NCBI RefSeq assembly: GCF_000826545.1
Contig: NZ_CDME01000007.1
Location: forward strand, 124,001 to 188,000
DNA: 64,000 nucleotides
Origin: Kibdelosporangium sp. MJ126-NF4
GTDB lineage: Bacteria > Actinomycetota > Actinomycetes > Mycobacteriales > Pseudonocardiaceae
Direction of reading: 5' to 3'
Part shown: in pieces, positions 50,407 through 58,924 of the stretch
How the letters are laid out: each line of letters opens with the position of its first letter
How positions within the stretch are numbered: position 1 is the first letter of the stretch
Notes under the pieces: generated by a model
Databases searched by the model: none
Seen by the model: only the letters and a program-made list of their open reading frames with translations
Told to the model about the DNA's origin: nothing
Position numbers and translations under genes: made by a program

Positions 50407-51765
50407 TCAGGGCGACAGGGCTTCAAGTGGTCGGCGCGCGGTTTCGACACCGAACAGCGCGACAGTGGCGCACCCGATGGCACACGCCACGGCCAGCACC
50501 GCGAACACCGGCGCGACGCCACCGTTCGCGCCGACCGCGAGCCCGGTGATGATCGGCCCGACGATCACACCGAGCCTCGCGAACACGCCACCAATGCTCG
50601 CCCCCGCCGCGCGTGACCGCGTCGGATACAACTCGGGCCCGTAGAGGTTCAGGGCCAGGTTCACGGCGAACACGAAGACCGCGGCCGACGACACGAACAC
50701 CATCACGCCCAGACCTGTCGTGGGCGCGGCCAGCGCGGCCATTCCCAGGATCACGGCCCCGCCGAGCAGACCCACGATGAGCCCGGTCCGTCGGCCGAAC
50801 CTGTCGACGGTGGTGGCGATCACGATGCTGCCCACGAGCCCGGCGACAGTGGTGACCATGCTGTAGACCAGCGAGGTGTGCACGTCAAGGTGGAACACGC
50901 TCGTGTAGATCGTCGGAAGCCACGAGGACAGGCCGTAGTTCACCAGGAACGAGACGAACCACAGTACCGACACCACGACCGTGCGGCGAAAATACCGGCC
51001 ACGGAACAGATCCAGCACGCTCGCGCGATCGTCGACGGTCACCGACGGCGATGGCACGACGTCCGGCAGCGTGCCGAACTGCTTGCGCGCCACGGCTTCG
51101 AACCGGCCCACCGCTGCTTCGGCCTCGTCGTGGCGGCCGCGCGCGGCCAGCCACCGCGGCGATTCGGGGACGGTCCGCAACGCGATCGCGAGCAGTATCG
51201 GCAACGCGCCCACTGCGAACAGGACCCGCCAGCCGAACGACGGCACCACCCATGCCGAGACCAGTGACGCCATCGCCAGCCCGGCGACGAAGGCCAGTTC
51301 GTAGAGCAGAACGAACCTCCCCCGCGTTTTCGGGCCGATGATCTCGCTGATGTAGGTGGCCGCCACGAGCACCTCGCCGCCGATTCCCATACCCTGCAGG
51401 AAACGAGCTGCCTGCAACCACTCGATACTCGGCGCGAGCGCGGCGAACAGGCTGCTCAAGGAGTACAGCACCAGGCAGCACGCGACGACCGGCACTCGCC
51501 CGAAGCGGTCGGCCAGCCTGCCCGTGAGCAACGCGCCGATCAGCATGCCCACCGAACCTACGGTGATGGTGAACGTGATGGCGGCGGTGTCCAAATGGTA
51601 CTGAGCACGCAACGCGGGCAGCGCGTAGGCGATCAGGAGCTGGTCGAAGCCGTCGAAGAACGTGACCGCGCCGATCACCAGCCGTGCCCGGACCGCCAGT
51701 CTGGACGCCGGTAGCCGGTCGATTCGCGCCGCGACCAGCGCACCGCGGCTGTCGACAGTGGTCAC
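50407..51765 (-). CDS. MFS transporter, sugar/aromatic-acid type
   Basis: The 452-residue transporter has 12 spans. The conserved loops GRLADRFGRVPV and LYELAFVAGLAMASL then VPESPRWL are typical of AAHS/sugar-porter families. The GTG start overlaps the FAD monooxygenase stop (GTGA), so uptake and oxidation of the same compound, perhaps an aromatic acid, is a reasonable guess. Confidence 0.87.
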   Translation of the reverse strand: MTTVDSRGALVAARIDRLPASRLAVRARLVIGAVTFFDGFDQLLIAYALPALRAQYHLDTAAITFTITVGSVGMLIGALLTGRLADRFGRVPVVACCLVLYSLSSLFAALAPSIEWLQAARFLQGMGIGGEVLVAATYISEIIGPKTRGRFVLLYELAFVAGLAMASLVSAWVVPSFGWRVLFAVGALPILLAIALRTVPESPRWLAARGRHDEAEAAVGRFEAVARKQFGTLPDVVPSPSVTVDDRASVLDLFRGRYFRRTVVVSVLWFVSFLVNYGLSSWLPTIYTSVFHLDVHTSLVYSMVTTVAGLVGSIVIATTVDRFGRRTGLIVGLLGGAVILGMAALAAPTTGLGVMVFVSSAAVFVFAVNLALNLYGPELYPTRSRAAGASIGGVFARLGVIVGPIITGLAVGANGGVAPVFAVLAVACAIGCATVALFGVETARRPLEALSP

Positions 51766-53027
51766 TGGCGACCGCCCCCGGGGGCGTCGAGGATCCCGAG
51801 TTGTTCGGCGGTCTTGTTGTAGAAGCCCGCGACGCGTTCGGCGACCTCGCGGCGGCGCGCGGGATCGGCCAGCCACGCGAAGTCCCGCAGTACGTGCTCG
51901 TCCACCTCGGGGCCGGTCGCGGACTGTGCCAGGGTCTGTTCGTGCGACGAGGCCAGCACGATCTCGTTCGCCGGGCGGCGCACCTCGTCGTAGAGATCCA
52001 GGCTGCTCGCGGAGTCGTCCAGGCCGCGCCGGATGACGGCGGCCAGCACGTCCGCGTCGAGCATGGCCATGTTCATCCCCTGCCCCAGCGTCGGCGGAAC
52101 GACGTGCGCGGCATCGCCGACCAGGCAGAGGTTGCCCTTGACGTAACGTTCCGCGTGGCTGAGGTGGATGCGGTAGGTGTGCATGCCGCCCTCGATCTGC
52201 GCGGGAACGCCTTCGAGCACCGGGGCACGCTGCACCATCCGCCGCCACAAGTCCTGCGGGGCAAGGGAACGCCAGTAGCTCTCCTCGGCAATCGGGATCT
52301 GGAGCGGTACCCGCACCTCGGTGCCACCGTCGAGCGGGATGAGCATCGTGAGCCCGTCCGCGCCGACGTAACGCATGGTGCGGTGTTCGAGCTCCGGAAC
52401 GTCCGGGCGAGGACACGTGGGCATCATGTACTCGAAATCGTAGGTATGGCGCTGCTCGAACTGGATGCCCGCGGACCGGCGCAGCCGCGACGAGGGGCCG
52501 TCGGCCGCAACGACGACCTTGCCAAGAGCCTCGAACGGCTCGCCCCCGATCGTGCCCGCGACCCCGCGCATCACGTCACCGCTGTCGTCGAACAGCGGCG
52601 ACGACACCTGCGCGCCACGGTGAACCGACACAAGCCCGCCATGATCGGCAAAAGCCGCATACAGGGCGCGGTGCAGGTTTGTGTGCCGCAACACAGTCTG
52701 GTGTGGATGTGCCATGGCGAGATCCGCGAAACCCCACTCACCCAGGAAACCGTGGACACGGTGATGGAAACCCGACGCCGCCAGGTCGTAGCCACCCATC
52801 GCCGTGATCTGGCGCAGCACGCCCCACTTGTCGAGCAGCCCCAACGACAGCGGTTGAAGGATGTCGCCGCGGTTGAGTTCCGGGAAGTTCGCTGTGCGTT
52901 CCAGCACGATCGACGACACTCCCAGTGTGGCGAGCGCGTGTGCTGTGCTGGCACCGGCGACTGCACCGCCGACGATCACCACATCGGCTTCCCAACGCAA
53001 CGGCGGGACGTTGTTGTGCATAACCAA
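51762..53027 (-). CDS. Group A FAD-dependent monooxygenase
   Basis: The 421-residue flavoprotein has N-terminal VVIVGGAVAGASTAHALA (FAD/ADP fold), then AADGPSSRLR (DG motif), and LCLVGDAAHVVPPTLGQGMN (GD motif). It is of p-hydroxybenzoate-hydroxylase type, hydroxylating an aromatic or related ring with NAD(P)H. A TTG at 53027 has AGAGG 6 nt upstream; the ATG at 53021 is the alternative. It forms an operon with the MFS carrier. Confidence 0.85.
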   Translation of the reverse strand: MVMHNNVPPLRWEADVVIVGGAVAGASTAHALATLGVSSIVLERTANFPELNRGDILQPLSLGLLDKWGVLRQITAMGGYDLAASGFHHRVHGFLGEWGFADLAMAHPHQTVLRHTNLHRALYAAFADHGGLVSVHRGAQVSSPLFDDSGDVMRGVAGTIGGEPFEALGKVVVAADGPSSRLRRSAGIQFEQRHTYDFEYMMPTCPRPDVPELEHRTMRYVGADGLTMLIPLDGGTEVRVPLQIPIAEESYWRSLAPQDLWRRMVQRAPVLEGVPAQIEGGMHTYRIHLSHAERYVKGNLCLVGDAAHVVPPTLGQGMNMAMLDADVLAAVIRRGLDDSASSLDLYDEVRRPANEIVLASSHEQTLAQSATGPEVDEHVLRDFAWLADPARRREVAERVAGFYNKTAEQLGILDAPGGGRQ

Positions 53028-53197
53028 AATCTACCTCTCGCGCTGGCGATCCGGATCTTTTCCCGCCGGGCACCGATGGCGACTTCCCGCCATGTCACGT
53101 GTCGTATGTCATGTGGACGGTGCGGCGCCGCGAACGCTGTCGTCGCCGCGCCATGCGCGGTCATGGCCGCTGGTTTCCTTCCCGGAGGACAGGGCCG

Positions 53198-53728
53198 TCA
53201 GACGAGGGCCGCGGTGCTGGGCTGTTCGACTGTGGACAGTCGCTGGGCGCGGCGGGCAAGGATGATCATGACCGCGGGGGCGAGCAGGTCGTAGATCAGG
53301 ATTCCGCCGGTGTTTCCTGGTGCGTGGTCGCCGTTGGCGAACCACTGGTAGACGTGGCCGATGATCGCGCCCCAGAGGAACATGCCCGCGCCGAGGCCGA
53401 TGGTGATGCGCTCCCTCGCCGTGGCCGCGGGCGACGCGGCGCGGAAGCCCATGACGGCCAGCCCGAGGTTGGCGAAGGCGATCTCGAACTGGAACGGCGT
53501 CCGAGCGAAGCCGATCGCGGTGGCCATCACATCGGGGACGGCGAGGAACGCGATCACGAGCCACAGGCTCCCGCAACCGAGTACGGCAACGGCCCACCAC
53601 CGCTGCCACGTTTCCAGTGCCGCCTGCCGGGAAGGGCTGTGCCTGGTGCGAATCGACGCGCCGACGACCGCGATCAGCAGCCAGATCAGCGGGAATGAGG
53701 TCTGTGCGAGGTAGGAGATCATGTCCAT
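53198..53728 (-). CDS. Small membrane protein, DUF6790-like
   Basis: The 176-residue protein has about five spans. Conserved-looking pieces are PLIWLLIAVVG, AFANLGLAVMGF and WGAIIGHVYQW, as in DUF6790 proteins. Function unknown. It is divergent from a MarR gene, with operator-like palindromes between them, so it may be the regulated target. Confidence 0.75.
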   Translation of the reverse strand: MDMISYLAQTSFPLIWLLIAVVGASIRTRHSPSRQAALETWQRWWAVAVLGCGSLWLVIAFLAVPDVMATAIGFARTPFQFEIAFANLGLAVMGFRAASPAATARERITIGLGAGMFLWGAIIGHVYQWFANGDHAPGNTGGILIYDLLAPAVMIILARRAQRLSTVEQPSTAALV

Positions 53729-53746
53729 GGCATCGAGTCTTGCATG

Positions 53747-53765
53747 GTTAATATTAACTAGTCAA
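53747..53765. promoter_or_regulatory. Overlapping AT-rich palindromes in the MarR divergent promoter
   Basis: GTTAATATTAAC (53747-53758) is a perfect palindrome. TTAACTAGTCAA (53754-53765), overlapping it, is a near-perfect one. In this high-GC context such an AT-rich site, 21 bp before the marR start, is a strong MarR operator candidate. Confidence 0.6.
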
Positions 53766-53785
53766 CATTCAGGTATGCTTCCCCC

Positions 53786-54205
53786 GTGGACGATGGACTC
53801 GCAGACTTGCTGCATCGCGTGGTGTACCTGCTCGGAGAGGCCGCGCGGCAGCGCGACGGCGACCCGAGTGGTCTGAGTTACAGCCAGATGCGGCTACTGG
53901 GGACAGTGGAAGAGATCCAACCGGCGACCCAACACCAACTGGCACAGGCGTTGTCGGTGTCCGACCCGGCGATCAGCCGCGCACTGCGGCCCCTGGAAGC
54001 GGCCGGGTACGTGCAGATCCGCACCGATCCCGAACACGCGCGGCGACGCCTGGTCAGCCTCACCGAAACCGGCAGCAAGGCCTTCCACGACCAGGGGAAG
54101 CCCCTCCACGACGAGCTGCGCAACGCCCTGCTCGAAGCAGGCTTCCCCTACGAGCGCTACCTCCGTGACACCGCCACGCTGGCCCAAATCCTCGAACCTT
54201 CCTGA
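53786..54205 (+). CDS. MarR-family transcriptional regulator
   Basis: The 139-residue single-domain protein has a winged helix at about 50-105: TQHQLAQALSVSDPAISRALRPLEAAGYV, then the wing DPEHARRRLVSLTETG. It starts at GTG 53786. It probably controls itself and the divergent membrane protein. Ligand unknown. Confidence 0.88.
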   Translation: MDDGLADLLHRVVYLLGEAARQRDGDPSGLSYSQMRLLGTVEEIQPATQHQLAQALSVSDPAISRALRPLEAAGYVQIRTDPEHARRRLVSLTETGSKAFHDQGKPLHDELRNALLEAGFPYERYLRDTATLAQILEPS

Positions 54206-54218
54206 CGCCGCCGCGCAC

Positions 54219-55427
54219 TCAGCGAACGTGATGGTCGATGAAGTCGAAGAACCGCTGGGCGGCAAGGGCCCTGGCCATCGGCTGACAGTGCCCGGCGGCT
54301 CCTTCGGCCTCGGTGAAGCGGACGAGCTCCTTCTCGCCAGGGAGCATGTCGTACAGGCGCTGGGGCTGACCGGCGAAATACCTCTCGTTGTCGGGATCGG
54401 CGATGAGCACCGGTGTCGTGATCCCCGCGGCGAGCTCCGGCGTGATCCGGTAGCGCCGGGCTTCGAGAAACGTGTCGAAGAGGCTCGGGCACCCGTATGG
54501 TTTGGCCCGCCAGGCGAAGATCCGCCGGGCGTTCGCCGGGGCGAGGTCCGCCGCCGCGTTGAACCGGTCACGCTCGCCGTCGTCGAGCATCGCCCTCAGC
54601 TCGGGCGACAGCATGGCGTGCCACGCCGCGGACACGTCGACCACGCCGCCGTCGATCACCGCGGCCGCGAAGCGATGCTCGAACGCCAGGGCGCGCGGCC
54701 CCCAGTAGCCCCCTTGGCTGACGGCGTAGAAGGCGAGTCGCTCCGGATCGACATCCGGACGGCTCAGCGCCGCGTCGACGACCGGTGTGATGACGTGCTC
54801 CCAGTCGGGGCGGAACGGGATGCCCCGCTCGAACAGCATGCGCTGCTGGCCGGGCCCGTCGAACACGACGACGTTGTAGCCACGCGCCGTCGCCTCGGAG
54901 CCGTAGCCGGGCCACAGGTGGCTCGACGCGCCGTCGGCGCCGTTGGCGATCACCAGCGGCGGCTTCGGACCGTCACCGGCGGCGGCGAAGAACCAGCCGG
55001 GCATCGTCGCGCCCTCGTAGGGGATGTCGAGCCGCTCGGGCGGGTTGTCCAGCAGGCCGAGGTACTGCTCCCAGCACCGGCGGTACGCGGCGAACGTCCG
55101 CGCCAGCACGGTCTCCGGCTCGTCACACCCATCGACCATCAGGACACACACCGCGTAGTACGTCGCAGCGCGCAGCAGGGCGTTGCGACCGCTCACCCGG
55201 CGACCTCGACGCAGGCAGTCGTCACCGATCGCGGCGATGCGATCAGCCGTCGCCTCCCACTCCCGTACCCACGAGGCGTAGTCGCCGTCGGTGATGCGAT
55301 CGATCGTCGTCAACGTCTCACCGGCATCCGCCGCGCCGGTGTACACCCGCCCGAGCATCGACCGGGTCATCGAGTTCATCCTCGGGTCGACGAAGAAGGT
55401 GGAACGCTCGCCCGTCGCGGTACTCAT
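54219..55427 (-). CDS. Alpha/beta hydrolase, FrsA/dihydropseudooxynicotine-hydrolase-like
   Basis: The 402-residue enzyme has a long helical N-terminal cap (about 1-135), a core with the oxyanion region ANGADGASSHLWP, a nucleophile elbow VSQGGYWG, an Asp in LIADPDNERYF and a His in GAAGHCQPM. GGGAG is 6 nt before the ATG. It is divergent from the TetR gene at 55515, its probable regulator. Substrate may be an ester, carbamate or C-C bond; not predictable. Confidence 0.85.
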   Translation of the reverse strand: MSTATGERSTFFVDPRMNSMTRSMLGRVYTGAADAGETLTTIDRITDGDYASWVREWEATADRIAAIGDDCLRRGRRVSGRNALLRAATYYAVCVLMVDGCDEPETVLARTFAAYRRCWEQYLGLLDNPPERLDIPYEGATMPGWFFAAAGDGPKPPLVIANGADGASSHLWPGYGSEATARGYNVVVFDGPGQQRMLFERGIPFRPDWEHVITPVVDAALSRPDVDPERLAFYAVSQGGYWGPRALAFEHRFAAAVIDGGVVDVSAAWHAMLSPELRAMLDDGERDRFNAAADLAPANARRIFAWRAKPYGCPSLFDTFLEARRYRITPELAAGITTPVLIADPDNERYFAGQPQRLYDMLPGEKELVRFTEAEGAAGHCQPMARALAAQRFFDFIDHHVR

Positions 55428-55477
55428 GTCTCACTCCCGTTAAGAGTTGAATCCCTCTCTTACGAGAGTAGGACGGT

Positions 55478-55509
55478 TCACTACGAAAGGCAAACCTTCC
55501 TTATAGTGA
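55478..55509. promoter_or_regulatory. Imperfect palindrome at the hydrolase/TetR divergent promoter
   Basis: TCACTA with AAGG on the left is mirrored by CCTT and TAGTGA on the right (32 bp). It overlaps TATAGT (55502-55507), a -10 box 7 nt before the TetR start. The position suggests TetR autorepression and control of the divergent hydrolase. Confidence 0.5.
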
Positions 55510-55514
55510 GAGCT

Positions 55515-56129
55515 GTGACCACACCTGCCGACGGGCCCACGCGTCAACGCCGACGCGGACCCGAGCTCGAGGGCGCGCTGCTGGACGCGGCCTGGGACGA
55601 ACTGGTCGAGGTCGGCTTCGCGAAACTGACCATGGAGTCCGTCGCCGCCCGCGCCAGCACCGGCATCGCCGTGCTGTACCGCCGCTGGGCCAACAAGGAC
55701 CAGCTCGTCCTCGCCGCACTGGACCACTACCGCAGCAGCCACCCGGTCGACCTCCCCGACACCGGCACCCTGCGCGGTGACCTCCTCGCCGCACTGACCG
55801 GCATGGGCAAGGCCCGCGCCGCCTTCTTCGCCATCGCTGCGGCCTCGGTCTTCGCGGGGCTGTTCACCGGCACCGGGAACACCCCCGTCCAGGTGCGCGA
55901 CCGGATCTTCGGCGACCAACGGCTCGCCCGCATCCGGACCATCTACCAGCGCGCCCACGACCGCGGCGAGATCGACCTGGACCGGATCCCCGCCGCGGTG
56001 CTCGCCATGCCATACGACCTGGTGCGTCACGACTTGCTGATGACCCTCAAACCCCTGGAGCCCGCACGCATCCAGTCGATCGTCGACGAACTCTTCCTCC
56101 CGCTCGTCCTCAAGCACCGGGAGGAATGA
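55515..56129 (+). CDS. TetR-family transcriptional regulator
   Basis: The 204-residue protein has a TetR helix-turn-helix at about 20-70 (LLDAAWDELVEVGFAKLTMESVAARASTGIAVLYRRW). The ligand domain resembles AcrR/TetR_C_16-type helical repeats. GTG 55515 is chosen because TATAGT lies 7 nt upstream (leaderless); GTG 55506 is in frame. It is likely the regulator of the divergent hydrolase. Confidence 0.85.
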   Translation: MTTPADGPTRQRRRGPELEGALLDAAWDELVEVGFAKLTMESVAARASTGIAVLYRRWANKDQLVLAALDHYRSSHPVDLPDTGTLRGDLLAALTGMGKARAAFFAIAAASVFAGLFTGTGNTPVQVRDRIFGDQRLARIRTIYQRAHDRGEIDLDRIPAAVLAMPYDLVRHDLLMTLKPLEPARIQSIVDELFLPLVLKHREE

Positions 56130-56284
56130 CGGACACGCAGCCGAAGCCCCGTCCGCACCGGGTCGCCTTATCGGGACTCGATGGCGAGGAAGCTTGAGGA
56201 TCTCGGCGGGACTCGGCTGCGGCTGGTTCGCCTTGGACCTGCGCTGATGTCAGCACCCACAACACGCCACAGAGCATGAACGAC
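56130..56284. other. Intergenic, 155 bp
   Basis: The sequence holds a 32-residue open frame on the plus strand (56180-56278, starting MARKLEDLGG) with no ribosome site and no known match. It is most likely noncoding. There is no clear terminator. Confidence 0.3.
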
Positions 56285-57712
56285 TTACCTGTCCGTCGTG
56301 AGCCCTGCCAGTGCGCGTCTTGCAGCGTGGTAGCCGTTCATACCGTGCACGCCTGCGCCTGGTGGTGTAGCGGCGGAACACAGGTACACGCCCGGAACAC
56401 CGGTGTAGTAAGGATCCAGGGCGGGCCGAGGGCGCAGAAGGAGTTGGCGGAGATCGTTGCCGCCGGTGAGGATGTCACCTCCGACGAAATTGGCGTTTGC
56501 CGAGTGAATCGCTTCTGTGTCCTTGCTGGAACTGGCGATGACCCGCGCGGAGAAGCCCGGAGCGAACCGTTCGATCTGTTCGACGATGAGCGGCGTCGCG
56601 TCGCCGGTGTAGCCGTGTGGCACGTGCGCATAGGCCCACACGGGATGCGCGTCCCCCGCAGAGCGGCTCGGATCCGCCACATACTGCTGTCCTACAAGGA
56701 CAAACAGCGACTCCGGCAACACGCCACGGGACACATCCCGAGCACCGCGCACAACGTCGGCGGGGGAACCACCCAAGTGGACTGTGCCCGCCTGCCCGCA
56801 GAGTTCGTTCTTCCACGGCACGCCTTCCCGCACCACGAAGTCGACCTTGAACGCGGACGGTCCGTGCCGCCAGCGCCGGTAGGCACGATCGACACGGCGA
56901 GGAAGCGCGTGACCGACGATGTCGGCGGCGGCTGCGGGCGCGGTGTCAAGCAGGACAACGTCCGCGTCGGGGAAATCGCGCAGCGATGTGACTCGCTGAC
57001 CGGTGATCACTCGCCCGCCCAAGGTCTCCAGCAACGCGGCCAGTGCGTCGCTGATCGCCCGTGATCCGCCCTCGGCCACCGGCCAGCCGAAACGATGCCC
57101 TGCCGCGATCAGCATGGTGGCAACCGAGGACGTCATCGGGGCACGCAGATCGTGCATGATGTGTGCCGCAGCACCGAGGAACAAGCCGCGCACGGCCGGA
57201 GCACGCCAGGCACGCGACAGCAGTGTCGCGGGCGGCGCGGCACGCAAGCCGAACTGGGCCAAGCGCACGGGATGGCCAGGCCACCGCGTAAAGGGGCCGA
57301 GCAGATCGTGAGCGGTGGTGTCGATGTTCTGCGCCAACGCTCCGAAGACCTGCTGCCAGCGTCTGCCGTCCGCGCGTGTGAAGCCGGAAGCGGTCTCCTC
57401 AACGGATCTGCGCAGCACACCACACTCGCCGTCGTCGAGAGGGTGTGCGAGCAGCGCCGCGGGGTGCAGCCAGCGCAGGCCGTACCGCTCAAGCTCCAGG
57501 CCACGCAGGAACGGTGACAGGGCAGCCATCGGGTGTACGGCGGAGCATTCGTCGTGCAACGTACCGTCCACCAGTTTCTCGGTGGTCCGAGTGCCGCCAC
57601 CGATGCGGTCCGACGCCTCCAGCACGGTCACCCGCATGCCGTTCCTGGCCAACTCCACCGCGCCCGCAAGGCCGTTGGGGCCGGAACCGACCACCACGGC
57701 GGTACCCACCAC
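56285..57712 (-). CDS. CrtI/PYROXD2-like FAD oxidoreductase
   Basis: The 475-residue flavoprotein has a dinucleotide fold at the start (AVVVGSGPNGLAGAVELARNG), then GGGTRT and, near the C-terminus, GVYLCSAATPPGAGVHGMNGYHAA. This is the phytoene-desaturase/PYROXD2 group of NAD(P)/FAD-dependent proteins. No carotenoid genes are nearby, so the substrate is open. It starts 2 bp after DoxX, so the two form an operon. Confidence 0.85.
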   Translation of the reverse strand: MVGTAVVVGSGPNGLAGAVELARNGMRVTVLEASDRIGGGTRTTEKLVDGTLHDECSAVHPMAALSPFLRGLELERYGLRWLHPAALLAHPLDDGECGVLRRSVEETASGFTRADGRRWQQVFGALAQNIDTTAHDLLGPFTRWPGHPVRLAQFGLRAAPPATLLSRAWRAPAVRGLFLGAAAHIMHDLRAPMTSSVATMLIAAGHRFGWPVAEGGSRAISDALAALLETLGGRVITGQRVTSLRDFPDADVVLLDTAPAAAADIVGHALPRRVDRAYRRWRHGPSAFKVDFVVREGVPWKNELCGQAGTVHLGGSPADVVRGARDVSRGVLPESLFVLVGQQYVADPSRSAGDAHPVWAYAHVPHGYTGDATPLIVEQIERFAPGFSARVIASSSKDTEAIHSANANFVGGDILTGGNDLRQLLLRPRPALDPYYTGVPGVYLCSAATPPGAGVHGMNGYHAARRALAGLTTDR

Positions 57713-57714
57713 GT

Positions 57715-58200
57715 CTAGTTCCCCTGTCCGGCGGAGGACAGTTGGTCGGCGGGATCACCGAACACGGCACGCAGTTTGGCGCGGTCGTAGACCACCAGCG
57801 CAGCGCACAGGATCGTGTACAACGCGGCGAGGTACTTGACGAACGGGTAGCCGAACGCGAAGTCCATCACCGTGATGTTGAGCCCCACCGCGAACAAGGC
57901 GCCCGCGGCGACGAAGGTGGTCTTCCTGAACAACAGCAGCACGGCCGGGACGAACTCGAACAGACCGGTGAACCGGCCGTAGAAGTCCGAGTAGCCGTAG
58001 AAGGCCCACACCAGGGAAGTGCCGTCCTTGGCCGGTTTGCTGAAGCTGAGTTCCGTGTAGTCGTAGAAGTACTGCCCACCAAGCAGTTTCACGCTGCCGT
58101 AGAAGAGGAACACGGCTGCGATCACCAACCTGACGGCAAGGATCGTCTTGGAACGGGATCGGGACCAGATCATCGCGGTGAGTCTCCGGGAAGTGTTCAT
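57715..58200 (-). CDS. DoxX-family membrane protein
   Basis: The 161-residue protein has four or five spans and the family's pattern RLVIAAVFLFYGSVKLLGGQYF then FYGRFTGLFEFVPAVLLLF. DoxX proteins are linked to quinone-related or thiosulfate redox and membrane oxidative defence. GAGG precedes the ATG by 4 nt. It is upstream of, and coupled with, the FAD oxidoreductase, suggesting membrane-associated redox chemistry. Confidence 0.85.
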   Translation of the reverse strand: MNTSRRLTAMIWSRSRSKTILAVRLVIAAVFLFYGSVKLLGGQYFYDYTELSFSKPAKDGTSLVWAFYGYSDFYGRFTGLFEFVPAVLLLFRKTTFVAAGALFAVGLNITVMDFAFGYPFVKYLAALYTILCAALVVYDRAKLRAVFGDPADQLSSAGQGN

Positions 58201-58327
58201 CGCGCCTCGAACCGGGCGCCGGTGACACTGAGACTGCCGCCGCCGTCGCGTCGCCGTATCCTGCTTCGGGCCGTGTTCTGCCCGACCTCCGGAGGAGCCC
58301 GCCCTCCTGCTCCGGTACGACCCTGCG

Positions 58328-58924
58328 CTACTGGGCGGCAGGCAGCGGGGCGTGGCCGAGGCTGGTCAGGAGTCCGGTCATGGTGGCGATTTCGCGTTGC
58401 TGGTCGGCGGCGATGACCTTGGCCATGGCTCGGACCTGGGGCTGGTGCGCGGTCTGCGCTGCGGACTCGGCCATCCGGGCGCCGCCCTGGTGGTGTCGCA
58501 CCATCAGTTGCAGGAACCAGATGTCCAGGTCGTTCCCGGTCGCGTCCGCCAGCCGGTGCAGGTCCGGGATCGAGGCCATTCCCGGCATCGGGGCGCCGCC
58601 GTGATCATGATGGCCGCCGCTCGTGACCTGGGGCGCGTTCCACAGTGACAACCAGCCTTGGAACAGGCCGATCTCCTTGCGTTGGCCTGCCGCGATGCCC
58701 ACGGCGATCGCGGCGACCTGCGGTGCGGCACGGTCGCGGACGAGCTCGGCCATGTCCACGGCCTGCTGGTGGTGCACGATCATGTCCTGGCTGAACGCGA
58801 CATCCACCGGGTGGCCTTCCAGTTCCGGTGCAGGTGTCAGCAGCACGCCACCCACCACGCCGATGCCGACGAGGACCACGGCGGAAATGGCGAGGAACAC
58901 CCTCCTGCGCACGGCTGGGCTCAT
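58328..58924 (-). CDS. DUF305 family protein, secreted or membrane-anchored
   Basis: The 198-residue protein has an N-terminal anchor (RRRVFLAISAVVLVGIGVVGGVLL) and two DUF305 motifs: DMIVHHQQAVDMAEL and MVRHHQGGARMAES. The His pairs suggest metal binding; a GGHHDHGG stretch lies between them. ATG 58924 overlaps the upstream stop (ATGA). DUF305 proteins often occur with copper or redox genes. Role unknown. Confidence 0.88.
   Translation of the reverse strand: MSPAVRRRVFLAISAVVLVGIGVVGGVLLTPAPELEGHPVDVAFSQDMIVHHQQAVDMAELVRDRAAPQVAAIAVGIAAGQRKEIGLFQGWLSLWNAPQVTSGGHHDHGGAPMPGMASIPDLHRLADATGNDLDIWFLQLMVRHHQGGARMAESAAQTAHQPQVRAMAKVIAADQQREIATMTGLLTSLGHAPLPAAQ

Noticed and set aside
53028..53197. 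Repeated ATGTCA/CGTGACAT elements upstream of the FAD monooxygenase
   Set aside because: The symmetry is weak and spacing irregular; not enough to call an operator.
54165..55514. N-terminal extension of the TetR protein
   Set aside because: It lies antisense to the alpha/beta hydrolase; the TetR helix-turn-helix begins about 20 residues after GTG 55515.
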